From: Deltaproteobacteria bacterium
Lineage (GTDB): Bacteria; Desulfobacterota; Binatia; UBA9968
DNA length: 5,285 bases
Direction: 5' to 3'
Assembly: GCA_016844625.1 (NCBI GenBank)
Contig: JAERMN010000271.1
Span: forward strand, 1 to 5,285
In this document: positions 1-5,285 of the stretch, in pieces
Position numbering within the stretch: position 1 is the stretch's first letter
Layout of the letters: each line of letters opens with the position of its first letter
Made by a program: the position numbers and the translations under genes
The notes under the pieces: generated by a model
Seen by the model: the letters and a program-made list of their open reading frames with translations, nothing else
Database searches by the model: none
What the model was told of the DNA's origin: nothing

Positions 1-274
1 GTCTAACGATCAGGCCGTAACTTGCGCGCATTGCGGCAGCGCGGCGACGACCAAGCTGATTTCGCTGGTGACCTTCAGGGTCGCGCGGCGGGCCAAGTAC
101 AGCGATGAGTTTCTCGATAAGGCCAGGCCTTTTTTGAAAACGCAAAGAGCGACCGCCCAGTATTTCGCCGAAGGCAAAGGTTCAGATGATTCGAAGGCGT
201 TTAAGCTCGCCGAGCAGATCGGCGAACGGATCGATCGGACGTTGGCGAGTCAGTTGCCGGCGCGTAAAAGTTAG
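1..274 (+). CDS. FmdB-type zinc-ribbon protein, C-terminal part (5' truncated)
   Basis: The reading frame is open from base 2 to a TAG stop at 272-274, so the gene begins before the window. The GTG at 68 is a poor start because the diagnostic motif lies upstream of it. Residues 8-12 of the visible part read CAHCG, followed shortly by KLIS. This matches the second half of the FmdB/CxxC-CxxC zinc ribbon, where two CxxC knuckles bind one zinc near the N-terminus; the first knuckle would lie outside the window. The rest is a charged, lysine- and arginine-rich tail of about 70 residues with no membrane segment, ending in PARKS. FmdB-type proteins were named for a gene beside formamidase and are called putative regulators, but their molecular role is not settled. 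The amidohydrolase follows on the same strand after 94 bp, so co-expression is possible. The family call rests on a half motif and is moderate. Confidence 0.6.
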   Translation, partial: SNDQAVTCAHCGSAATTKLISLVTFRVARRAKYSDEFLDKARPFLKTQRATAQYFAEGKGSDDSKAFKLAEQIGERIDRTLASQLPARKS

Positions 275-280
275 TCGTGT

Positions 281-293
281 GCCGATTTTCGGC
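281..293 (+). repeat. Small inverted repeat after the zinc-ribbon gene
   Basis: GCCGA-TTT-TCGGC forms a perfect 5-bp stem with a 3-base loop, starting 7 bp after the stop codon at 274. No run of T follows, so it is not a canonical intrinsic terminator. It may be a weak 3'-end hairpin or chance. Confidence 0.3.
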
Positions 294-307
294 TGATGAC
301 AGATGCC

Positions 308-321
308 GCTGACTTTTCAGC
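308..321 (+). repeat. Second small inverted repeat upstream of the amidohydrolase
   Basis: GCTGA-CTTT-TCAGC forms a perfect 5-bp stem with a 4-base loop, 48 bp before the amidohydrolase start and 15 bp after the preceding hairpin. It could be part of a terminator or leader region or a short operator. No T-run and no clear sigma-70 boxes accompany it, so the role is unknown. Confidence 0.25.
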
Positions 322-357
322 TGGACTGCCGTCGGTGATAGAACAAATTCAAAGCGT

Positions 358-363
358 GAGGGA
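358..363 (+). promoter_or_regulatory. Ribosome binding site of the amidohydrolase
   Basis: GAGGGA lies 5 bases before the ATG at 369. It is a good Shine-Dalgarno match and fixes this ATG as the start. Confidence 0.7.
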
Positions 364-368
364 AAACC

Positions 369-1505
369 ATGTGGAACGGATTTAAAGTTATCGACTCGGA
401 CGCGCACCATCATGAGCCTAAGGATTTGTGGGATCGTTATTTGGAGCCGGCGTACAGGGACCGCGTGCCCAAAGTCATCGGCATGCGGCGCAACTTTTTC
501 GTTTACGCCCCCGACGACAAGATTTTTCCAGCACTAGAGTCGGGAGAGAATATTCCCGCGCATCATGACCAATGGATGGCCGACAAGTACGGCACCGCCT
601 ACGATCAATGGTGGTCGGCGGATATTCGCCTCAAAGACATGGATCGTTACGGCTGGGACATTCAAGTCATCCTTTCTACGAACGGCAACCGAGTTATGGA
701 AGCCGCGCTTAAAGATGCCGAAGTGGGCGCGGCGATGGCGCGCGCGTATCACAACTGGTGCCGTGACTATGCCAGCACCGACTCGGCGCGCATAAAGTTT
801 ACCGCCACGCTGCCGGCCGGCGATACCAATACGATGGTTTCCGAAGCGCGCCGCGCGGTGGAGAAACTCGGTGCCGTGTCGGTGCGCAATCCTCTTTTGC
901 CCAAAGGCAAATGGCTGCATGAACCGGAATACGACGCCTTGTGGCAGCTCGCCAGCGATCTTGATTTCCCAATTTCGGTCCACGGCGAATCGCGCCATTT
1001 GAGAGCCGCGCCGTTCCGCGAGCTCCGCGCCGGCGGCACTTTCAGCGCGCTCGATCATATTATTGGTTTCCCGATGGACAACATGGTGACCCTGGCGCAT
1101 TTCATATTCGGCGGCGTGTTGGAGCGATTTCCAAAACTTCGGCTCGGCATCTTGGAATCGAACGCGGGCTGGGCTAACTTCTGGCTGCCGCGCATGGACG
1201 ATCACTCCCATGGCCGTCGGCTCATTCTCGGCGCAAGCTTGCCGATGAAACCGAGCGAGTATGTGAAGCGCCAATGTGTAATTTCCGCGGATCCCGACGA
1301 GCCGGGTCTAGATGATATCGTCAAATTCTTGGGCGACGACAATCTGGTGTGGAACACCGATTACCCGCACCCAGATGCGCCAGATCCGGATAAGGTGCTG
1401 CCCTGGTTTGGCGCCCAGCCGATTTCGGACGATAGCAAACGCAAAATTCTCTGGGACAACGCGGTGCGGCTCTACGGTCCACGGCTTTTAGAAAGAGCGC
1501 CGTAG
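369..1505 (+). CDS. Amidohydrolase family 2 protein (ACMSD-like TIM-barrel metal hydrolase/decarboxylase)
   Basis: This is a complete 378-residue cytoplasmic enzyme with no signal peptide or membrane segment; the length is usual for the family. The N-terminal VIDSDAHHHEP carries the metal-binding D11-x-H13 pair and E16 of the Amidohydro_2 motif. Later landmarks are H205 in ISVHGES, the GVLERFPKLRLGILESNAGW block at 249-268, the R275-M-D-D-H segment, and NTDYPHPD with the expected metal Asp D331 and H334. Known relatives include aminocarboxymuconate semialdehyde decarboxylase, gamma-resorcylate decarboxylase and lactonases or hydratases of aromatic ring-cleavage pathways; the sequence does not say which reaction applies. 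At the block that in ACMSD carries a catalytic His (HGG), this protein has E263 (LESNAGW), a variant I recall from a large uncharacterised subgroup. It converges on the minus-strand SDR gene. The fold call is firm; the substrate is unknown. Confidence 0.9.
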   Translation: MWNGFKVIDSDAHHHEPKDLWDRYLEPAYRDRVPKVIGMRRNFFVYAPDDKIFPALESGENIPAHHDQWMADKYGTAYDQWWSADIRLKDMDRYGWDIQVILSTNGNRVMEAALKDAEVGAAMARAYHNWCRDYASTDSARIKFTATLPAGDTNTMVSEARRAVEKLGAVSVRNPLLPKGKWLHEPEYDALWQLASDLDFPISVHGESRHLRAAPFRELRAGGTFSALDHIIGFPMDNMVTLAHFIFGGVLERFPKLRLGILESNAGWANFWLPRMDDHSHGRRLILGASLPMKPSEYVKRQCVISADPDEPGLDDIVKFLGDDNLVWNTDYPHPDAPDPDKVLPWFGAQPISDDSKRKILWDNAVRLYGPRLLERAP

Positions 1506-1506
1506 A
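1471..1506 (+). repeat. Imperfect inverted repeat spanning the amidohydrolase stop codon
   Basis: TCTACGG (1471-1477) pairs with CCGTAGA (1500-1506) as a perfect 7-bp outer stem. Inside it, GCTTTT (1484-1489) can pair with AAGAGC (1493-1498) around a 3-base AGA loop, with one G-U pair. The TAG stop at 1503-1505 sits in the outer stem. No T-run follows, so it is not a textbook terminator, but it is the only sizeable structure I found at this convergent junction. Confidence 0.4.
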
Positions 1507-1522
1507 AGTAACAAGTCCAAGC

Positions 1523-2464
1523 TCATAGCCGCAAGCTCGCTCGGTGCTTTTGCAGCCACTGAGCCAGCCGCGCAATGCCTTCCTCCAGATAAATCTTCGG
1601 CGCCCAGCTGAATTCTTTCTTCGCCAGCGAAATATCGAGCGGGTTACGCAGGCGATGCGGCGCGACTTCGGCGGCGTTGGGATGTTGGCCGATTTCGAAT
1701 TTGAGATCAGGCAGGGCTTTTTGGATCGCGCGTTTGAGATCTTCGCTAACGTATGTTTTGTCTAGACCGATGTTGTAAGCGCGGCTGAGCGGCTTTTCCG
1801 TGAACAGCGCGCGGCGCACGGCGTCGGCTACGTCGTCGACGTAAATTAGATCGTCAACCGGGCGGGTGAGAAATGGCCGGCAAGCTTGCCCAAGAATGCC
1901 TTTCTTTAGTTCCAGCGGAATGCTGCGATAGAGGCCGGGGCCATAAACCGATGAATAGCGCAGGGCGACGAAGTCGACGCCATGTTTTTCCTGGTAAAAA
2001 TTGCCCATCCATTCGGAGACGGTTTTCGCGGCGCGATAAAAATATGTCGGATAGATCATCACCGCGTCGTCTTCCTTGACCAGGCTGCCGTCCGGCTTCG
2101 TGAGCTGGCCGTAAATTGACGCGGAGCTGGAGTAGACCACGCGCTGGATTTTTAGATCCTTGGCCGCTTCCAGAATATTAGTCATGGCGTGGTAGCAATA
2201 GTTTAGTACCGTCGGCGTTTCGTCGCGCGGCGGGTGCGCGGCGTGAAAAATATGGGTCGGCCGTTCTTTTTCACACAGCGCCCGAAACATGTTGGTGTCA
2301 GTCACGTTCATGATGTGGCTCGGTGTGTTGATGCCGAGCAGAGAAAGATCCGGCGCGCGCGCCACGACGTCCATCGGCACGACATTGTGGCCGAGGGATT
2401 CGATTAATTTCGTGCAGTGAGAGCCGATAAAACCGTTGGCGCCGGTGATGAGTATGCTTGCCAT
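1523..2464 (-). CDS. NAD-dependent epimerase/dehydratase (extended SDR)
   Basis: This complete 313-residue protein has the usual length for extended short-chain dehydrogenases. The N-terminus is a Rossmann fold with TGANGFIG at 7-14 (GxxGxxG) and an acidic D32 ending the second strand, which favours NAD(H) over NADP(H). The catalytic set is present: the serine cluster in YSSSASIYG (about S113-S114) and Y143-x3-K147 in YFYRAAK. Further family marks are RYSSVYGPG at 169-177, DLIYVDDVADA at 205-215 and YNIG at 230-233. Relatives include UDP-glucose 4-epimerase and other nucleotide-sugar enzymes, but many act on non-sugar hydroxy compounds. A GGAGG site (2473-2477) lies 8 bases before the ATG. 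It is the last gene of the minus-strand operon, 31 bp after the DRE-TIM gene, which suggests a metabolic rather than cell-envelope role. Family certain, substrate unknown. Confidence 0.9.
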   Translation of the reverse strand: MASILITGANGFIGSHCTKLIESLGHNVVPMDVVARAPDLSLLGINTPSHIMNVTDTNMFRALCEKERPTHIFHAAHPPRDETPTVLNYCYHAMTNILEAAKDLKIQRVVYSSSASIYGQLTKPDGSLVKEDDAVMIYPTYFYRAAKTVSEWMGNFYQEKHGVDFVALRYSSVYGPGLYRSIPLELKKGILGQACRPFLTRPVDDLIYVDDVADAVRRALFTEKPLSRAYNIGLDKTYVSEDLKRAIQKALPDLKFEIGQHPNAAEVAPHRLRNPLDISLAKKEFSWAPKIYLEEGIARLAQWLQKHRASLRL

Positions 2465-2472
2465 TGTTTAGA

Positions 2473-2477
2473 CCTCC
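2473..2477 (-). promoter_or_regulatory. Ribosome binding site of the SDR gene
   Basis: The minus strand reads GGAGG, a full Shine-Dalgarno core 8 bases from the ATG at 2464-2462. It fixes the start and shows that the gene has its own initiation site despite the short intergenic gap. Confidence 0.8.
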
Positions 2478-2485
2478 AAGACCGC

Positions 2486-2510
2486 GCTGCTCAGTTCAAG
2501 ACTGAGCGGC
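2486..2510 (-). promoter_or_regulatory. Intercistronic stem-loop enclosing a stop codon
   Basis: On the minus strand, the last codons and stop of the DRE-TIM gene fold into a hairpin. Seven contiguous base pairs (2501-2507 with 2489-2495) are followed by one A-C mismatch and two more pairs, closing a 5-base CTTGA loop. The TGA stop (2498-2496) lies in that loop. The structure ends 8 bases before the SDR ribosome binding site. There is no T-run after it, so it looks more like an mRNA-stability, processing or attenuation element than a full terminator. The pairing is seen directly; the role is inferred. Confidence 0.5.
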
Positions 2511-3815
2511 ATTTGCGCAGGCGCGAATTTCCGCATCGGTAAGCGCTCTGCGTTTGATCTCTAACTCATGTTGAATGCGCGCCCAGAGTCGCGGCAGGGC
2601 TTCTTCCGAGACGCTTAGTCCAATCTCGCCAAGGCGCATTCTGAGCGTGTTAACACCGGACTTTAGGTCGAGATGGCTGCGTCTTTGATTGCCGACCCAT
2701 TCCGGTGTGACTGGCGCGAACAATAAGGGATCGGCCCGCATGAGAAAACTGTGGGTATCGCTGGCGTCGGTGAAAGCGTAATCACCCACCAGCGCTTTGT
2801 CCTTGGGGGTAGGCCAGTTTGATAACTCTTCAAATAGGTTAGCGAGGCCGGTCAGCCTGGTCGGGTCGACACCGGTGCTAATCCCGTAAAGACTTTCCAA
2901 AGCAACGACTACCTCCGCCATGGTCGCATTGCCGGCTCTGGCGCCAACGCCGTTAATCGTCACATCGACTTGGGAGGCGCCAGCCTCCACTCCAGCCAAG
3001 GCGTTGGCCGTAGCCAGGCCCAAGTCGTTGTGCGTGTGCATGCCTATCGTCAAGCCAGGCGCAGCCTTTTTAACTTCGCTGATCACGTAACGGCAAGCGG
3101 CGGGTCCCATGCTGCCTGCCGCATCGACGAAATTGAGCGCGTAGACGCCGATTCGTTCACAGGTGCGGCCGAGGTTTCGCAAAAAATCGACGGATGCCAT
3201 GGAGAAAAAATTGGCGATGGGACGCGGCTTCATGCCGCGCGTCTTGATCGCCGCCGCGGTCCCTTCGACATAATCCATGAGCTTCGCTTCGCTGTCTGGA
3301 GCAGCCGATTGCGCCCCAGCGTCGCTTGAGTCGCCGCCATTTCTCGAGGCCGCGTAGATCGGTTGCCATTCCGGCAAAGGAAAGATCGTGTAAGAAATGA
3401 TCTCGACTCCATGGTCGCGCGCCAGGTCCATTTGCGCTGCCGATCCGACGCCGTAGAGCTGCAGCTTCGCTCGGAGCTTCATCTTACTAAGCTGGTTTAG
3501 AACTCGCACGGCTTGCTCTCGATCGCCGCCGGTTTTCGGGGCAAGAAACTGAATCACCGCGACGCCGGCTTCATCGAGGGCTCTCGCCAAGGCGAGGTAT
3601 TCTCTTTCGCCAAAGTATGCCTGGGACGCTTCGCGCAGTGTGACATCGCAGATTTCGACGCGCGCGGGCAGAGTCATCGCCGCGCGCACCTCCGGCGCAA
3701 AATTGACTGGCCCGACGAACCATTGACCGGATCGATAGGCCGGCGCGACTCGAATCTTGTCCAGGGCAGCGTGCAGCGCTGCCAATTGGGCACCGGGTAT
3801 TATTGGTTTAGCCAT
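2496..3815 (-). CDS. DRE-TIM metallolyase-family protein (pyruvate carboxyltransferase fold; homocitrate/isopropylmalate synthase- or HMG-CoA lyase-like)
   Basis: This complete 439-residue cytoplasmic enzyme has an HMGL-like TIM barrel at roughly 52-315. D57-V-T-L-R61-E62 is the DRE motif with metal-binding Asp and catalytic Arg; H260-T-H262-N-D is the metal-binding HxH; and GARAGNA at 291-297 supplies the fourth ligand, N296. The lack of the HMG-CoA lyase Cys loop and the presence of RAGNA resemble the acyl-CoA synthases (LeuA, NifV, citramalate/homocitrate synthase) more than true lyases. The C-terminal 320-439 has ALVGDYAFTDASDTHSF and a WVGNQRR segment, which look like the synthase accessory region, but there is no room for a full LeuA regulatory domain. 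A polar, low-complexity insert lies at about 156-178. The start has an AAGGTG site 5 bases upstream. It lies 19 bp after the binding-protein gene in the same operon. The reaction (condensation or cleavage) cannot be decided. Confidence 0.82.
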   Translation of the reverse strand: MAKPIIPGAQLAALHAALDKIRVAPAYRSGQWFVGPVNFAPEVRAAMTLPARVEICDVTLREASQAYFGEREYLALARALDEAGVAVIQFLAPKTGGDREQAVRVLNQLSKMKLRAKLQLYGVGSAAQMDLARDHGVEIISYTIFPLPEWQPIYAASRNGGDSSDAGAQSAAPDSEAKLMDYVEGTAAAIKTRGMKPRPIANFFSMASVDFLRNLGRTCERIGVYALNFVDAAGSMGPAACRYVISEVKKAAPGLTIGMHTHNDLGLATANALAGVEAGASQVDVTINGVGARAGNATMAEVVVALESLYGISTGVDPTRLTGLANLFEELSNWPTPKDKALVGDYAFTDASDTHSFLMRADPLLFAPVTPEWVGNQRRSHLDLKSGVNTLRMRLGEIGLSVSEEALPRLWARIQHELEIKRRALTDAEIRACANAAQS

Positions 3816-3820
3816 GGCAA

Positions 3821-3826
3821 CACCTT
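3821..3826 (-). promoter_or_regulatory. Ribosome binding site of the DRE-TIM gene
   Basis: The minus strand reads AAGGTG, ending 5 bases before the ATG at 3815. It lies inside the 19-bp gap after the binding-protein stop codon, supporting translation as part of one transcript. Confidence 0.55.
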
Positions 3827-3834
3827 TCCGCCGG

Positions 3835-5285
3835 TTACTTTTCCGCTAAGTCGGCGTCGGCGACGTTGATATAATCTTTCGGCGAAGGTTTCCAGATAAG
3901 GCGCCGCTTGGCGCCGTAAATGTCGATCGGGTTATAGAGCGGCACGATCGGCGCGTCTTCGAGTAAAATCTTTATCGCCGCTTGGAGAACCTGCTCGCGT
4001 TTGTCGGCGTCGAAGATTTGGCGTTGCTGCTGGAGCAAGCGGTCGAATTTAGGATTCGAGTAGGAAAGGCGTTTGGAAACCCCGGTCTCGAAATACTCGT
4101 TGAAAAAATCATCCGGGTCGACCACGGTGCCTCGGCCTCTGAAACAGATCGGACACTTGCCGGCTCGATGGAGATCATTGAACACACCCCATTCGGGAGT
4201 GTGAAGGCGCGCTTTGATGCCGACCTTGGCCAACTGGCCGGCGATCGCTTGAGCGATTTCCCGGTCTTTGGTGTAGCGTCCCGTTGAGGTGAAAAAATCG
4301 ATCTCAAAGCCGCTGGCAAAGCCGGCCGCCGTTAGCAACTCTCGCGCTTTTTGCGGATTGTAAGAAAAAGGCTTGAACGATGGGTCTTCACCGAGTCCGT
4401 GCGGACCTAAGATGCCGTCAAGACGAAAGGCCTTACCGTCCAAGACGTATTTAACCAGAGCATCTTTATCGAGCGCGTAGTGAATCGCTTGGCGCACCAG
4501 TTTGTTGTCGAGTGGTTTATGCGCCGGGTCGAGCAACAAGAAAATAATCCGCGCGCTTCTCACTTCCTCGCTGCGCAGCGCCGGGTGGTTTTTGACGCGA
4601 TCGTTTTCGTGCGGCGGCACGCTGGCGATCAGATCCGCTTGTCCGGATTCCAACAACGCCAGCCGGGCGGCGTCTTCGGCTACCGGTTTCCAAACGATGC
4701 GGTCGATCTTGGCGGCGCCGCGCCAGTACTGCGGATTCTTCTCGGCGACGACTCGGTCGCCGCGCACCCATTCGACGAATTTAAAAGGGCCGGTGCCGAC
4801 AGGCTTTTTGCCGAGGGTTGCCTCATCGCCGGACTCTTTGGCCGCGGATTCACTCAAGATGTAAGCGTTGTCGAGATAGGCGAGGAAAGAGATCACGGGT
4901 TTCGCCGTTGTCACAACCAAGGTATAAGGGTCGGGCGCCTGCAAGGATTGAATCGTTCGGCTCAAAGTCAGCTGCCTGCTGAACTTAGGATTCATGGATC
5001 TCTTGAGGCTGTAAATCACATCGGCGGCGGTCATCTCGGCACCGTTGTGAAACTTCACGTTTCTTTGCAGCTTGAACGTCCAACCTTTCTCGTTGCCGCT
5101 CCATGATTCGGCCAGGACTCCGACATATCTTTTCTTGGTGAAATCATACTCGGCCAGAGGCTCGAGGAAATGACGCCAGACGGCGTAGTTTGCCGTGGTG
5201 TTGTGCCAGTGCGGATTGATCGATTCGAGATCGACGCCATGAGCGATGAAAACCGTTTTGCCCTTGCTCTGTGCGAACACTTTGG
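3835..5285 (-). CDS. ABC transporter substrate-binding protein, family 5 (peptide/nickel/opine class), 5' truncated
   Basis: The frame is open to the window's right edge. The GTG at 5280 is probably internal, because the residues around it (VFA then QS) look like the end of a signal peptide with a V-x-A cleavage site; the hydrophobic part would lie outside. Numbering from that GTG gives 481 residues, close to a mature SBP_bac_5 protein. Family marks are FLEPLAEYD (38-46), GVLAESW (54-60), the block GWTFKLQRNVKFHNG (66-80) with TAADVIYSLKR, VGTGPFKFVEW (161-171), RQAIHYALDKDAL (263-275) and a C-terminal EDAPIVPLYN (441-450). It should bind its ligand in the periplasm and pass it to an ABC permease, which is not in view. 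C376-P-I-C379 lies in the segment before VVDPDDFF. The ligand is not predictable; such proteins carry peptides and many other solutes. It is the first visible gene of the minus-strand operon. Confidence 0.9.
   Translation of the reverse strand, partial: KVFAQSKGKTVFIAHGVDLESINPHWHNTTANYAVWRHFLEPLAEYDFTKKRYVGVLAESWSGNEKGWTFKLQRNVKFHNGAEMTAADVIYSLKRSMNPKFSRQLTLSRTIQSLQAPDPYTLVVTTAKPVISFLAYLDNAYILSESAAKESGDEATLGKKPVGTGPFKFVEWVRGDRVVAEKNPQYWRGAAKIDRIVWKPVAEDAARLALLESGQADLIASVPPHENDRVKNHPALRSEEVRSARIIFLLLDPAHKPLDNKLVRQAIHYALDKDALVKYVLDGKAFRLDGILGPHGLGEDPSFKPFSYNPQKARELLTAAGFASGFEIDFFTSTGRYTKDREIAQAIAGQLAKVGIKARLHTPEWGVFNDLHRAGKCPICFRGRGTVVDPDDFFNEYFETGVSKRLSYSNPKFDRLLQQQRQIFDADKREQVLQAAIKILLEDAPIVPLYNPIDIYGAKRRLIWKPSPKDYINVADADLAEK

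Noticed and set aside
275..368. Promoter for the amidohydrolase
   Set aside because: I looked for -35/-10 pairs, but TGACTT near 310 and GATAGA near 336 are too far apart and weak, so no promoter is called.
201..413. 70-codon minus-strand open frame covering the intergenic gap
   Set aside because: It overlaps both flanking plus-strand genes and its translation is low in information, so it is unlikely to be real.
534..1274. Long open frame (246 codons) on the minus strand inside the amidohydrolase
   Set aside because: It is fully antisense to a gene with clear family motifs. Its translation is Arg/His/Ala-rich without recognisable domains, as expected from the complement of GC-biased codons.
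1519..1538. AAGCTC direct repeat at the convergent junction
   Set aside because: Only 6 bp, present twice; too short to be an attachment site or target duplication, and no mobile gene is near.
2970..3329. 119-codon plus-strand open frame opposite the DRE-TIM gene
   Set aside because: It is antisense to the HTHND-containing region, with no motif or convincing ribosome binding site.
3811..3818. GCCATGGC palindrome over the DRE-TIM start codon
   Set aside because: It is an 8-bp palindrome formed by ATG followed by an Ala codon context; chance is the simplest explanation.
4480..5106. 208-codon plus-strand open frame opposite the binding-protein gene
   Set aside because: It lies entirely within a well-supported SBP_bac_5 gene, has no family motif, and looks like an antisense shadow.

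Overview
The window reads as ordinary bacterial chromosome, moderately GC-rich and densely coding. The SBP_bac_5-type solute-binding protein with a probable export signal points to a Gram-negative-like cell. The combination of this binding protein, an Amidohydro_2 enzyme, an orphan DRE-TIM synthase/lyase and an extended SDR resembles catabolic clusters of uncultured soil or sediment lineages (Deltaproteobacteria, Rokubacteria or Tectomicrobia-like). That taxonomic guess is inference from protein style only; no rRNA or marker gene is present.

Layout. On the plus strand, the 3' part of an FmdB-type zinc-ribbon protein (to 274) is cut by the window's left edge. A 94-bp gap with two small inverted repeats follows, then a complete Amidohydro_2 (ACMSD-like) metal hydrolase/decarboxylase at 369-1505. 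It converges, with only 17 bp between stop codons, on a minus-strand cluster read from right to left. That cluster holds an ABC-transporter substrate-binding protein of the oligopeptide/nickel class (5' end beyond the right edge, stop at 3835), a DRE-TIM pyruvate-carboxyltransferase-fold enzyme (3815-2496) and an NAD-dependent epimerase/dehydratase (2464-1523). Gaps of 19 and 31 bp, with a ribosome binding site in each, indicate one operon. A strong stem-loop spans the stop codon of the middle gene, just upstream of the last gene's ribosome binding site.

How they may work together. The binding protein would deliver a small organic solute to a permease encoded outside the window. The DRE-TIM enzyme would make or break a C-C bond next to a carboxylate or acyl-CoA, and the SDR would oxidise, epimerise or dehydrate a hydroxylated intermediate. 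The convergent amidohydrolase could act in the same or a neighbouring pathway. No substrate can be assigned from sequence alone.

I see no mobile element, CRISPR array, tRNA, rRNA or clearly new system. The most interesting items are the divergent DRE-TIM enzyme with changed signature residues, the stem-loop enclosing its stop codon, and a folded inverted repeat across the amidohydrolase stop codon. No stretch over 300 bp lacks a gene.
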